From VRUE01 sp963725085 (GTDB lineage: Bacteria; Actinomycetota; Thermoleophilia; Solirubrobacterales; 70-9): a DNA stretch of 64,000 nucleotides. Location of the stretch: the NCBI GenBank assembly GCA_963725085.1, contig CAVRXM010000005.1, positions 62,001-126,000 on the forward strand, given 5' to 3'. Each line of letters opens with the position of its first letter. Within the stretch, counting starts at the first letter, position 1. Below, in pieces: positions 55,348 to 63,497 of the stretch. The notes beneath the pieces are model-generated. The model saw only the letters and a program-made list of their open reading frames with translations, did no database searches and was not told the DNA's origin. A program made the translations under genes and the position numbers.

Positions 55348-56522
55348 TCAGGGAGGAGCGACTGCGCGAGGCTCTGCGGGATGTTCCTGTCCCCGACGAG
55401 GCCGGTGCCCGGGATCGGGCCTGGCGCCTGGTCGCCGCCGCACGGGCGTCCGATGCCGGAGGAGCCCCGGAACCCGCCCGCCGGACCGGCCGGCGCGCCG
55501 TCGGGGTCGCGGTGGCGCTCGGCCTGCTCGCCGCGGCGGCGATCGGCCCTGCCGGGGCCGAGGTCAGAAACTGGGTCGGCGACGCCGTCGACAGCGGGGG
55601 CGGGCCCTCGCTGCCCGCGCTCACGTCGTTGCCGGCGCCCGGGCCGCTGCTGGTCGACTCGGCCCGCGGCGCCTGGATCGTCCAGGAGGACGGCTCGAAG
55701 CGGCTCCTCGGCTCCTACCGGCAATCGACCTGGTCGCCGCGCGGGCTGTTCGCCGCCGCGGTCGGCGAGGGCGAACTGGTGGCTCTCGACCCGGACGGGG
55801 ATGTCCACTGGGCTCTTCCTCGCGCTGCCCCCCCGTCAGACCCGGCCTGGTCGCCCGACGGCTACCGGGTCGCCTACCTCAGCGGCGGTTCCCTGCGGGT
55901 CGTCGCCGGCGACGGCACCGGCGACCACCGGGCATGGCCCGACGTATCCGCGGTCACCCCGGCCTGGCGGCCCGGGCCGGGGCACGTGCTTACCGTCGTC
56001 GAACCCGACGGGAGCCTGCGGGCCGTTGACGCCGACAGCGGCGAATCGGTCGCGGTGGCCCGCCCCGGCCTGCGCCCGGTACGGCTCGAATGGTCGCGGG
56101 ACGGCTCCCGCCTGCTCGTTGTCGGGAGGTCCGGCCTCGAGGTCCTCGACCGCGGCGGCGGCCTCCTCTGGCGGCGCTCGGCGCCTTCCGGCACCGAGCT
56201 CGTCGCGGCCACGCTCGCACTCGGCGGCGACCGGGTCGCCGCCGTGTTCGCCCGTCCCGGCAGGGGCGAACTGCAGCTGCTCGGCGCCGGCGGCACCGCG
56301 GTTCCGATCCTTGCCGACCCCGGGCGCTTCAGCGGCGTCTCGGCATCCTCCGACGGACGCTGGTTGCTGCTCGAGTGGAGGACGGCCGACCAGTGGCTCT
56401 TCCTCGATCTCGCCCATCCGCAGCGGGTCGTCGCGGTGTCGAACATCTCCGCCCAATTCGCGCCGGGGGCGTCGTCGCCGGCCGCGTTCCCGTCGGTCGC
56501 CGGCTGGTGCTGCGAAGGGTGA
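55344..56522 (+). CDS. Membrane-anchored beta-propeller protein, putative anti-sigma partner
   Basis: 392 residues: about 45 cytoplasmic residues with DEAGARDRAWRLVAAARA, one membrane helix (AVGVAVALGLLAAAAIGPAG) near 50-70, then an outside domain with TolB/WD-like repeats such as DPAWSPDGYRVAYLSGG and LEWSRDGSRLLVVG. Translational coupling to the ECF sigma gene suggests that it senses something outside and controls that factor, but no zinc anti-sigma motif is visible, so this role is inferred. Confidence 0.72.
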   Translation: MIREERLREALRDVPVPDEAGARDRAWRLVAAARASDAGGAPEPARRTGRRAVGVAVALGLLAAAAIGPAGAEVRNWVGDAVDSGGGPSLPALTSLPAPGPLLVDSARGAWIVQEDGSKRLLGSYRQSTWSPRGLFAAAVGEGELVALDPDGDVHWALPRAAPPSDPAWSPDGYRVAYLSGGSLRVVAGDGTGDHRAWPDVSAVTPAWRPGPGHVLTVVEPDGSLRAVDADSGESVAVARPGLRPVRLEWSRDGSRLLVVGRSGLEVLDRGGGLLWRRSAPSGTELVAATLALGGDRVAAVFARPGRGELQLLGAGGTAVPILADPGRFSGVSASSDGRWLLLEWRTADQWLFLDLAHPQRVVAVSNISAQFAPGASSPAAFPSVAGWCCEG

Positions 56523-56624
56523 TCGGCCAAGCGACCCGGATTTGGGGCGTGAACTGCCCCGATCGGTGGGGTGCGGCCTGGTGGGCGGGGCCGGATTCAG
56601 AGTGCCGACGTCGCTCGCTATGGC

Positions 56625-56630
56625 TAGGTT
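56625..56630 (+). promoter_or_regulatory. -10 box before the FakA-like gene
   Basis: TAGGTT, preceded by TGGC (extended -10 style), ends seven bases before the ATG at 56638. Leaderless start predicted. The 115-base gap before it also holds a short stem GGGGC/GCCCC (56544-56560) that may end the upstream operon, but no T-run follows. Confidence 0.45.
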
Positions 56631-56637
56631 TCTGGCA

Positions 56638-58269
56638 ATGCCCGATCCCTCAATCGCGCGATTCCGCCGCGTAGTCGCCGCCGCCTACGCGTCGTTGGAG
56701 GAACGGCGCCAGGAGGTCAACGACCTCAACGTCTTCCCGGTCGCCGACGGCGACACCGGGGACAACATGGCGATGACGATGCGCGCCGTGATGGTGGAGC
56801 TCGACCGCCTCAATGGCCAGGAGGTCGACGAGGTCGGCCGGGCCCAGCTGGTCCAGGCCCTCGCCCGGGCGGCGCTGATGGGTGCCCGCGGGAACTCGGG
56901 GGTGATCCTCAGCCAGATCGTCCGCGGCGCCGCCGAGGAGCTCGCCAGCCGCCCCGGCGAGTTGATCGACCCGGTCCTCGTCGCCTCGGCGTTCGCGAGC
57001 GCCGCCGACGCCGCCTACGCCTCGGTCCGCGACCCCGCCGAGGGGACGATGCTGACCGTCTTCCGCGAGATGGCGCACTCGATCGCGCGCCAGCTCGCCC
57101 GGCTCGAGGCCGACCGGCAGCGGCTCGACCGCGGGGTCAGCGACGAGCTCCAGGACGAGGTCCTCGCCGAGGTCCTCGAGAGGGCGGTGGCCGACGGCCA
57201 GTCGGCCGTCGAGCGGACCCCGGAGCAGCTCGAGGTCCTGCGCCACTCGGGGGTGGTCGACGCCGGGGGCTACGGGCTGGTGCTGATCCTGGCCGGCGTC
57301 GTCGCCGGCCTCCGCGGCGACCATGACGAGCTCCCCGAGGTGACCCACCACGACGCGCCGCGCCTCAGCCGTCCTCATCACGAGGACAGCCGCTTCCGCT
57401 ACTGCACGAACTTCATCGTCTCCGGATCGGGCCTCGACCAGCGCGAGTTCCTGCCGAGGCTCGAGGGCCTCGGCGACTCGGTGCTCGTCGTCGGCGACGA
57501 GACGACGCTGAAGGTCCACGTCCACACCGATGAGCCGGAGGCCGCGGTCGAACTCTTCTCGGAGGCGGGCGAGGTGACCAACCTCGACGTCGCCGACATG
57601 CGCGAGCAGATCGCCGAACGCGATGCCCGGCTCGCCGCCGGCCGGACCGGCGCTCTGGCGGTCGCCGCGGGCGACGGGATCGAGCGTCTCTTCGGCGATC
57701 TCGGCGCTCACGTCGTCCCCGGCGGCGACACGCTCAACCCGTCGACCTTCGAGCTGCTCGCCGGAATCCACGAGGTCGCGGCCGAGGAGGTCGTCGTCCT
57801 GCCCTGCTCGGCGAACGTGATCATGGCCGCCGAGCGGGCCTGCGAGCTGTCGGAGAAGCCCGCCTGGGTCGTTCCGGCGACCTCCCAGCAGGCGGGCCTC
57901 CTGGCGCTGGTCGAGCTCGACGCCCAGGGCTCGGCCGAGGAGAACCGCGACCGGCTCGCCGCGGCGCTCGGGCAGATCACCTCCGGTGGCGTCGCCCCGG
58001 CCGCCCGCGATGACGCCCAGGGGCGCTTCCGAAAGGGGGACGCGGTCGGGTTCGTCGGCGAGGAGATCGTCGCCTGGGGAGGGGCGGGCTCGACGCTCGC
58101 CGAGACGGTCGCGGTCCTCGGGGAGGGAGCCGAGGTGGTCACCGTCCTCGGCGGCTCGGAGGCCCCGATCCCCCTCGCCGAGATCGACACCCACGTCCCC
58201 GACGGGGTCGAGATCGAGACCCTCGAGGGTGGCCAACCGAGCTGGTGGTGGCTGCTCGCCGCCCAGTAG
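56638..58269 (+). CDS. DAK2-domain fatty acid kinase-like protein (FakA/YloV)
   Basis: 543 residues, intact. The N-terminal DhaL (DAK2) domain has VADGDTGDNMAMTMRAV (Mg-ATP aspartates) and LMGARGNSGVILSQI; a middle and C-terminal domain follow (FRYCTNFIVSG, KVHVHTDEP). In firmicutes this protein phosphorylates fatty acids bound to FakB/DegV partners for phospholipid synthesis. It precedes recG, a common neighbourhood, and plsX lies 5 kb downstream in the same lipid pathway. Confidence 0.88.
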   Translation: MPDPSIARFRRVVAAAYASLEERRQEVNDLNVFPVADGDTGDNMAMTMRAVMVELDRLNGQEVDEVGRAQLVQALARAALMGARGNSGVILSQIVRGAAEELASRPGELIDPVLVASAFASAADAAYASVRDPAEGTMLTVFREMAHSIARQLARLEADRQRLDRGVSDELQDEVLAEVLERAVADGQSAVERTPEQLEVLRHSGVVDAGGYGLVLILAGVVAGLRGDHDELPEVTHHDAPRLSRPHHEDSRFRYCTNFIVSGSGLDQREFLPRLEGLGDSVLVVGDETTLKVHVHTDEPEAAVELFSEAGEVTNLDVADMREQIAERDARLAAGRTGALAVAAGDGIERLFGDLGAHVVPGGDTLNPSTFELLAGIHEVAAEEVVVLPCSANVIMAAERACELSEKPAWVVPATSQQAGLLALVELDAQGSAEENRDRLAAALGQITSGGVAPAARDDAQGRFRKGDAVGFVGEEIVAWGGAGSTLAETVAVLGEGAEVVTVLGGSEAPIPLAEIDTHVPDGVEIETLEGGQPSWWWLLAAQ

Positions 58270-58276
58270 CCGCAGC

Positions 58277-60403
58277 GTGAGGGCGTTCGCCGGGGCCTCG
58301 GAGCTGAGCCCGGCGCAGCTGCGCGACGCCCCGGTTCACTGGCCGCGGCCGAGTGTCCTCGATGCCTCGCTCGGCGCCCTGCGCGGTGTCGGCCCGAAGC
58401 TCGCCGAGGCGGCGCGGGAGGCGGGCATCTCGACCGTCGCCGACCTCCTCCTGCGCTTCCCCCACAGCCACCGCGACCGGACGATCGTGCCCGTCGCCGC
58501 AGTCGAGCCCGGCGCCGTGGGGACGATCGAGGTCGAGGTCCTCGGCGCGACACCGCGCCCGTTCCGCCGCCGCGGCCTCTCGATCACCTCGGTCAAGGTC
58601 GGCGACGAGTCGGGCGCCGTACGGGCGACCTGGTTCAACCAGCCCTGGGTGGCGCCGAAGCTCGAGCCGGGCGCCCGGGTGCTGCTGACCGGGTCACGCG
58701 ACAAGAGGGGGTTCCGGGTCTCCGAGTACGAGTTCCTCGCCTCCGAGAGCGGCGAGGAGGGGCTGGTCCCGGTTCACCCCGCGACCGAGCGACTGAAGCC
58801 GCACCGGATCAGGCAGTGGGTCGAGCAGGCGATCGAGCTCGCGGGCAACATCATCGAGCCGCTGCCGGCGGAGCTGCGGGCCCGCCGCGGGCTCGCCTCC
58901 GCCGCCGACGCCGTCACCGCCGCCCACTTCCCCGAGGGCGAGGAGGAGATCGAGGCCGCCCGCGCCCGCCTCGCGTTCGAGGAGCTCTTCCTCTATCAGG
59001 CGATCCTCACCACGCGGAAGCGCACCCGACGCTCCGCCCGGCCCGCCCCGCGGCTCGGCGGCCCGGGAGAGATGGTCGGCCGCTGGGTCGAGTCGCTTCC
59101 GTTCTCCCCGACGGGCGACCAGCGGGCGGCGTTCGCCGAGATCGATCGCGACCTCGACTCCGGCGAGCCGATGCAGCGGCTGCTGATGGGGGAGGTCGGC
59201 TCGGGCAAGACCGTGGTCGCCCTCTACGCGATGCTGCGGGCGCTCGAAGCCGGCTTCCAGGCTGTCCTGATGGCCCCGACCGAGACGCTCGCCGAGCAGC
59301 ACGCGGCGACCCTCGACCGACTGCTCGTCCACGAGCCGCTCCCGTTCGCCCTGCTGACCGGCGCGACGCCGGCGCCGCGGCGCCGCGAGGCTCTCGAGCG
59401 CCTCGCGACCGGGGAGCTCGGCATCGCCGTCGGCACCCACGCGCTGATCGACCCGGCGGTCGAGCTCGCCCGGCTCGGCGTCTGCGTCGTCGACGAGCAG
59501 CACCGGTTCGGGGTCGAGCAGCGCCGAGCACTCGACGCGAAGGGGATCGAGGGGATGGCGCCCCACGTCCTCCACATGACCGCGACCCCGATCCCGCGCA
59601 CCCTCTCGCTGACGGCATACGGCGACCTCGACACGACGGCGCTGCGCGAGCTCCCCGCCGGCCGCCGTCCGGTCGAGACGCAGCTGGTCGAGGAGGACGA
59701 GCGGCCGGCCGCCTACGAGCTCCTCCGCGAGCGCCTGCGAGAGGGCCGCCAGGCCTATGTCGTCTGCCCCCTCGTCGAAGAGTCCGAGAAGCTGCAGGGC
59801 CGGGCCGCGGAGGAGGAGGCGGCCCGCCTCTCGCGCTCGGAGCTCGCCGGGTTCAAGCTCGGCGTCCTCCACGGCCAGATGCCATCGGCCGAGAAGGCGA
59901 GGACGATGGAGGCGTTCTCCTCCGGCGAGCTCGACGTCCTCGTCGCGACGACGGTGATCGAGGTCGGGATCGACGTTCCCAACGCAACCGTGATGGTGAT
60001 CGAGGGCGCCGAGCGCTACGGGATCTCGCAGCTGCACCAGCTGCGAGGACGGGTCGGGCGCGGTGAGCACGCGTCCCGGTGCCTGCTGTTCGCCGAGAAC
60101 GCAGGCGGTCTGGCCCGGCGCCGCCTCGGCGCGATCGTCGGCGAGCGCGACGGTTTCAAGCTGGCCGAGGTCGACCTCGGCCTTCGCGGCGAGGGCGAGG
60201 TCCTCGGCACCCGCCAGAGCGGGCTGCCGCGGTTCGCCGTGGCCGAGCTTCCCGACCAGACGCCGCTCCTGATCGAGGCGCGGGAGGAGGTGCTGGCGCT
60301 GCTCAGCCGCCACGGCTCGCTCGACGCGCCCGAGCTCGGCCCCCTTCTCGACGCCGCCGGCCGGCGGTTCGGGGTCGGAACAACCGATTCGGTCCCACTG
60401 TGA
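58277..60403 (+). CDS. recG: RecG, branched-DNA helicase
   Basis: Regresses stalled forks and processes Holliday junctions. The N-terminal wedge/OB domain (LRGVGPKLAEAAREAGISTV) is followed by the motor: LLMGEVGSGKTVVAL, APTETLAEQHA, VVDEQHRFGVEQR, MTATPIPRTL and EVGIDVPNATVM, with QLRGRVGRG at the end. 708 residues, intact. GTG start seven bases after the upstream stop. The stop overlaps the first mini-frame of repeat copy H. Confidence 0.95.
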   Translation: MRAFAGASELSPAQLRDAPVHWPRPSVLDASLGALRGVGPKLAEAAREAGISTVADLLLRFPHSHRDRTIVPVAAVEPGAVGTIEVEVLGATPRPFRRRGLSITSVKVGDESGAVRATWFNQPWVAPKLEPGARVLLTGSRDKRGFRVSEYEFLASESGEEGLVPVHPATERLKPHRIRQWVEQAIELAGNIIEPLPAELRARRGLASAADAVTAAHFPEGEEEIEAARARLAFEELFLYQAILTTRKRTRRSARPAPRLGGPGEMVGRWVESLPFSPTGDQRAAFAEIDRDLDSGEPMQRLLMGEVGSGKTVVALYAMLRALEAGFQAVLMAPTETLAEQHAATLDRLLVHEPLPFALLTGATPAPRRREALERLATGELGIAVGTHALIDPAVELARLGVCVVDEQHRFGVEQRRALDAKGIEGMAPHVLHMTATPIPRTLSLTAYGDLDTTALRELPAGRRPVETQLVEEDERPAAYELLRERLREGRQAYVVCPLVEESEKLQGRAAEEEAARLSRSELAGFKLGVLHGQMPSAEKARTMEAFSSGELDVLVATTVIEVGIDVPNATVMVIEGAERYGISQLHQLRGRVGRGEHASRCLLFAENAGGLARRRLGAIVGERDGFKLAEVDLGLRGEGEVLGTRQSGLPRFAVAELPDQTPLLIEAREEVLALLSRHGSLDAPELGPLLDAAGRRFGVGTTDSVPL

Positions 60404-60509
60404 ATGGAGCGCCGCTGTGAGCGGAGCGGGGCCCGCGTCGCATTCTGATTTTCGTCGGGGCCCGCGAAGCGAACGCTTGATGCGAAGAACAGAGACGATT
60501 AGTCCATGA
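60400..60509 (+). repeat. Mini-cistron repeat, copy H: chain from recG to rsmD
   Basis: recG TGA overlaps a GTG (GTGA) opening MNGAPL (60400-60420); its TGA overlaps a second GTG opening a 30-residue frame (60417-60509, MSGAGPASHSDFRRGPRSER then LMRRTETISP); its TGA overlaps the rsmD ATG (ATGA). Thus three stop/start overlaps link the two genes without a gap. The sequence has diverged but keeps GAGCGGAGC and GCGAAGCGAACG blocks. Confidence 0.65.
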
Positions 60510-61051
60510 GAATCATCGCCGGAGAGCTGGGAGGGAGGACCCTGGTCGCGCCGCGGGGATGGAAGGTGCGGCCGACCTCCGATCGCGTCCGCGAGGCGAT
60601 CTTCTCCGCCCTCGGGGACGTCGCCGAAGCAACCGTGCTTGACCTCTACTGCGGGACCGGGGCGCTTGCGATCGAGGCCCTCTCCCGGGGAGCGCGGCGG
60701 GCCGTGCTCGTCGACCGCGACACCCGGCCGGCCCTCGGCAACGTCGAGCGCCTCGGCCTCGGCGAGCGGGCGACCCTGGTCCGCGCCGACGTCGGCCGCT
60801 GGCTCGCCGAGCGCGGTGAGGGGGCCGAGGGCGAGCGCTTCGACCTCGTCCTCGTCGATGCCCCATATAGACTCGCCGACCGCGTGGGGCAGGAAATCGA
60901 CACCCATCTGCCGCATCTCCTCGCCGCCGCAGGACGGGCGGTGATCGAGAGCGGCGCCCGCCGGCCGCTGCGGCTGACCTCGCTCGAGCAGGTGCGCCAG
61001 CGCCGCTACGGGGCCGCCGACGTCGCCTTCTACCGGGAGCCGGTCGAATGA
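60506..61051 (+). CDS. rsmD: RsmD, 16S rRNA m2G methyltransferase
   Basis: Methylates G966 of 16S rRNA with SAM. RIIAGELGGRTLVAPRGWKVRPTS split as RIIAGELGGRTLVAP and VRPTSDRVREAIFSAL, VLDLYCGTGALAIEALSRGA (SAM loop) and LVDAPYRLA are clear. The usual catalytic DPPY reads DAPY, a conservative change worth noting. 181 residues, intact. The stop overlaps the coaD start; recG-rsmD-coaD is a standard actinobacterial order. Confidence 0.93.
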   Translation: MRIIAGELGGRTLVAPRGWKVRPTSDRVREAIFSALGDVAEATVLDLYCGTGALAIEALSRGARRAVLVDRDTRPALGNVERLGLGERATLVRADVGRWLAERGEGAEGERFDLVLVDAPYRLADRVGQEIDTHLPHLLAAAGRAVIESGARRPLRLTSLEQVRQRRYGAADVAFYREPVE

Positions 61052-61551
61052 TGAGCGGCCTCCAGGGGACGGTCGTCTGCCCGGGGAGCTACGACCCGGT
61101 GACCAACGGCCACCTCGACATCATCACCCGCACCTCGGCGGTCTTCGATCGGGTCGTCGTCGGCGTCGTCAACAACCCCATCCGCAAGGAAAAGACCCTG
61201 TTCACGGCCGAGGAGCGCAAGGCCTTCATCGAAGGGGCGACGGAGTCGCTGGCGAACGTCGAGGCCAGGATCTTCTCCAACCTCCTGGTCGAGTTCGCGC
61301 GTGAGATGGAGGCCCGGGCGATCGTCAAGGGCCTGCGCGCGATCTCCGACTTCGAGTACGAGTTCGAGATGGCGCAGCTCAACCGCAAGCTCGACCCCGG
61401 GATCGAGAGCATCTACGTGATCGCCTCGCCGCACTACAGCTTCCTGTCCTCGACCGGGGTCAAGGAAATGGCGACGTTCGGCGGTGACGTCTCCGATCTC
61501 GTCCCGCCTCCCGTCGCGACGGCGATGGCGGACCGCCTGGGCGGCAGGTAG
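61048..61551 (+). CDS. coaD: CoaD, phosphopantetheine adenylyltransferase
   Basis: Fourth step of coenzyme A synthesis. CPGSYDPVTNGHLDII contains the T/H-x-G-H nucleotidyl-transfer motif, with NPIRKEKTLFT, VKGLRAISDFEYE and YSFLSSTGVKEMATFGG. 167 residues, intact. It is followed by a 103-base gap with a CTCGCC/GGCGAG stem at 61567-61580 and the promoter region of the next gene. Confidence 0.96.
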   Translation: MMSGLQGTVVCPGSYDPVTNGHLDIITRTSAVFDRVVVGVVNNPIRKEKTLFTAEERKAFIEGATESLANVEARIFSNLLVEFAREMEARAIVKGLRAISDFEYEFEMAQLNRKLDPGIESIYVIASPHYSFLSSTGVKEMATFGGDVSDLVPPPVATAMADRLGGR

Positions 61552-61654
61552 GCTTTTCGAGCGAGCCTCGCCTGGGCGAGAGCTTGCAAAAACCCGTGGA
61601 AATTACGGCTTCTTCACCGAAAGCGCCTCTGACGCGTAGGCTTACGGCCCACTG

Positions 61655-62137
61655 ATGGACGTCCTGGTCCTCATAGACAAGCTGGACGACGTAGTCCACA
61701 ACGCCCGTCCCGTCCCCCTGACGGACCAGGTGCGCGTGGACCGCGAGGAGATCTACGATCTCCTCGATCAGATGCGGGCGACGATCCCCGAGGAGATCAA
61801 GCAGGCGCGGTGGATCGTCAAGGAGCGCCAGGAGATGCTCGCCGAGGCGAAACGCGAGGCGGAGCGGATCGTCCGCGAGGCCCGCGAGCAGCAGGCGCGC
61901 CTGATCTCCGACGAGGAGGTCACCAAGCAGGCCGAGCGGGCAGCGGACGAGATCGTCGAGGACGCCCGCACGCGCGAGCGCGAGATCCGGCTCGGCGCCG
62001 AGGACTACGCCGACGAGATCCTCAACACGCTCGAGGTCAACCTCCAGAAGTTCCTCGCCGCCGTCCAGCGCGGCCGCGACCGGCTCGCCGGCCGCGACGA
62101 AGAACCGGTCGCCGAGCTCGACGAGCAGCAGGGCTGA
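61655..62137 (+). CDS. Coiled-coil protein, DivIVA/ATP-synthase-b-like
   Basis: 160 residues, almost wholly helical and charged. VLIDKLDDVVHNARPVPLTD at the N-terminus is conserved in an actinobacterial family near coaD; residues about 45-125 (IVKERQEMLAEAKREAERIV and EQQARLISDEEVTKQAERAA) form a long coiled coil. Related proteins are annotated DivIVA-like or cell-wall associated; function is not established. TAGGCT lies about 14 bases before the ATG. Intact. Confidence 0.78.
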   Translation: MDVLVLIDKLDDVVHNARPVPLTDQVRVDREEIYDLLDQMRATIPEEIKQARWIVKERQEMLAEAKREAERIVREAREQQARLISDEEVTKQAERAADEIVEDARTREREIRLGAEDYADEILNTLEVNLQKFLAAVQRGRDRLAGRDEEPVAELDEQQG

Positions 62138-62143
62138 TCAAGC

Positions 62144-62172
62144 GCCGCCGCCTCTGCTCTCGCGGGGGCGGC
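62144..62172. terminator. Candidate bidirectional terminator
   Basis: GCCGCC blocks (62144-62152) can pair with GGCGGC (62167-62172) in the 34-base gap between two convergent genes. No T-run on either side, so intrinsic termination is uncertain. Confidence 0.3.
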
Positions 62173-62693
62173 TACTCCAGCTTCAGCTCGTTGAGCTTGT
62201 CCCAGCGCGGGTCGGGCCCGGTGTCGTGCTCGTGGTCGGCGGGGTCGGCGTCGTTGAGCGACTCGCCGCAGACCGGGCAGAGCCCGGCGCAGTCGGGCCG
62301 GCAGAGGATCCGCGTCGGCAGCGCCAGGATCGCCGCGTCGTGGGCCCAGCGCCCGACGTCGAGCTCGTTGTCGACGACGTAGGGGCTGCGCAGCTCCTCG
62401 TCCTCGGTGTTGCCCTGGTCGACCTCGCGCGCGTCGACCTCGGTCTCGACCTCGGCGGCCTCGAGGCAGCGCATGCAGGGGCCCTCGACCCGCAGCGGGA
62501 ACCGCAGCCGGAAGGCGTACCCGTTGGTCGGCCGCGAGACGTCGAGCCTGACGCCGACCGACCCGGCAGCCGAGTAGGCCTGGCCGCCGAGCTCGAGCGG
62601 GTCGAGTTCGATCGGGAGCTCGAGCCGGGTCCCCTCCCCGGGAGAGAGCGAGAGGCTCGAGAGGTCGATGATCGTCGTTGGGGGTCTGGCCAC
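62172..62693 (-). CDS. yceD: YceD/DUF177 family protein
   Basis: 173-residue protein usually encoded just before rpmF and linked in other bacteria to 23S rRNA maturation. PCMRCLEAAEVETEVDAREV and CRPDCAGLCPVCGESLNDA carry the two cysteine pairs of the family. GTG start at 62693. Unlike the usual yceD-rpmF-plsX order on one strand, here it is on the opposite strand and a methyltransferase lies between. Intact. Confidence 0.88.
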   Translation of the reverse strand: MARPPTTIIDLSSLSLSPGEGTRLELPIELDPLELGGQAYSAAGSVGVRLDVSRPTNGYAFRLRFPLRVEGPCMRCLEAAEVETEVDAREVDQGNTEDEELRSPYVVDNELDVGRWAHDAAILALPTRILCRPDCAGLCPVCGESLNDADPADHEHDTGPDPRWDKLNELKLE

Positions 62694-62750
62694 TTGAGCT
62701 CCTCGGCCCGGCGGGGACTTACGATGGCACCTCTCAGACGAGGTTACGAA

Positions 62751-63248
62751 ATGGGTCAATTCGATTGGACACCGGACGAGTACATGGAGCGGATCCGCGC
62801 CAGGGTCCCGCGCTACGACGAGCTCCAGGAGCAGGCCGTGGCCGCGATCCCGTTCCCGCCCGAGCGGGTGCTCGAGCTCGGGATGGGCACCGGTGAGACC
62901 ACCCGGCGCCTGATCGAGGCCCACCCCGACGCCTGGGTCGTCGGCCTCGACGCGAGCCCCGACATGGTCTTCCGGGCCCGCCAGACCTACGACGACGTCC
63001 AGCTTGCGCGAATGGAGGACCCGCTGCCCGACGGTCCCTGGGACCTGGTGATCTCGGTCCTCTCGATCGGAGAGCTCGCCGACGAACAGCTGCAGGCGCT
63101 GTTCAGGCGGGTCCGGGAGCAGTCCCGCTCGCTCGTGATCGGCGATCAGCTCGAGGGCGACGCCCTCGAGCGGGCGCTGGCCTGGTCGGAGGGCGAGCTG
63201 GCCTGGCAGGGCGACGGCCTTGCGGTGATCCGCGCCGTCTACGGCTGA
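62751..63248 (+). CDS. Class I SAM-dependent methyltransferase
   Basis: About 165 residues; Rossmann motif VLELGMGTGETTRRLIEA near residues 42-59, GLDASPDMVFRARQTY next, and DLVISVLSIGELADEQL. Substrate unknown. ATG at 62751 is preferred (GAGG seven bases upstream); ATG at 62724 is an alternative that overlaps a TACGAT box. It is divergent from yceD and precedes rpmF. Intact. Confidence 0.8.
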   Translation: MGQFDWTPDEYMERIRARVPRYDELQEQAVAAIPFPPERVLELGMGTGETTRRLIEAHPDAWVVGLDASPDMVFRARQTYDDVQLARMEDPLPDGPWDLVISVLSIGELADEQLQALFRRVREQSRSLVIGDQLEGDALERALAWSEGELAWQGDGLAVIRAVYG

Positions 63249-63262
63249 GGGCGCATCCCCGC

Positions 63263-63268
63263 TACCAT
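63263..63268 (+). promoter_or_regulatory. -10 box for rpmF
   Basis: TACCAT ends ten bases before the rpmF ATG at 63279, the same hexamer as before ribD and the rpmB mini-cistron. Almost leaderless start predicted. Confidence 0.5.
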
Positions 63269-63278
63269 TCCGCGACTC

Positions 63279-63497
63279 ATGGCTGTCCCGAAGAAGAGAA
63301 CTTCGAGCGCCCGCCGCGACAAGCGGCGCGCGAACCACCGGGCCGGTGAGGTCGCCCTCAACCGCTGCCCGCGCTGCCACAGCCCGCGCCTTCCTCACCG
63401 GGTCTGCCCGACCTGCGGCACCTACAAGGGCCGTGAGGTGATCGACATGACGGTCACCCACCAGCCCGCGGCCGGCACACCCGACACCGAGGAGTAG
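63279..63497 (+). CDS. rpmF: RpmF, ribosomal protein L32 (zinc type)
   Basis: 72-residue large-subunit protein. AVPKKRTSSARRDKRRAN is the basic N-terminal tail; CPRCHSPRLPHRVCPTCGTY gives two CxxC pairs for zinc. Acidic C-terminal extension HQPAAGTPDTEE. Intact. The stop is directly followed by the plsX ATG. Confidence 0.96.
   Translation: MAVPKKRTSSARRDKRRANHRAGEVALNRCPRCHSPRLPHRVCPTCGTYKGREVIDMTVTHQPAAGTPDTEE

Noticed and set aside
55381..58269. A single 962-codon protein
   Set aside because: Its first third is an out-of-frame shadow of the beta-propeller gene; the real gene starts at 56638 after a -10 box.
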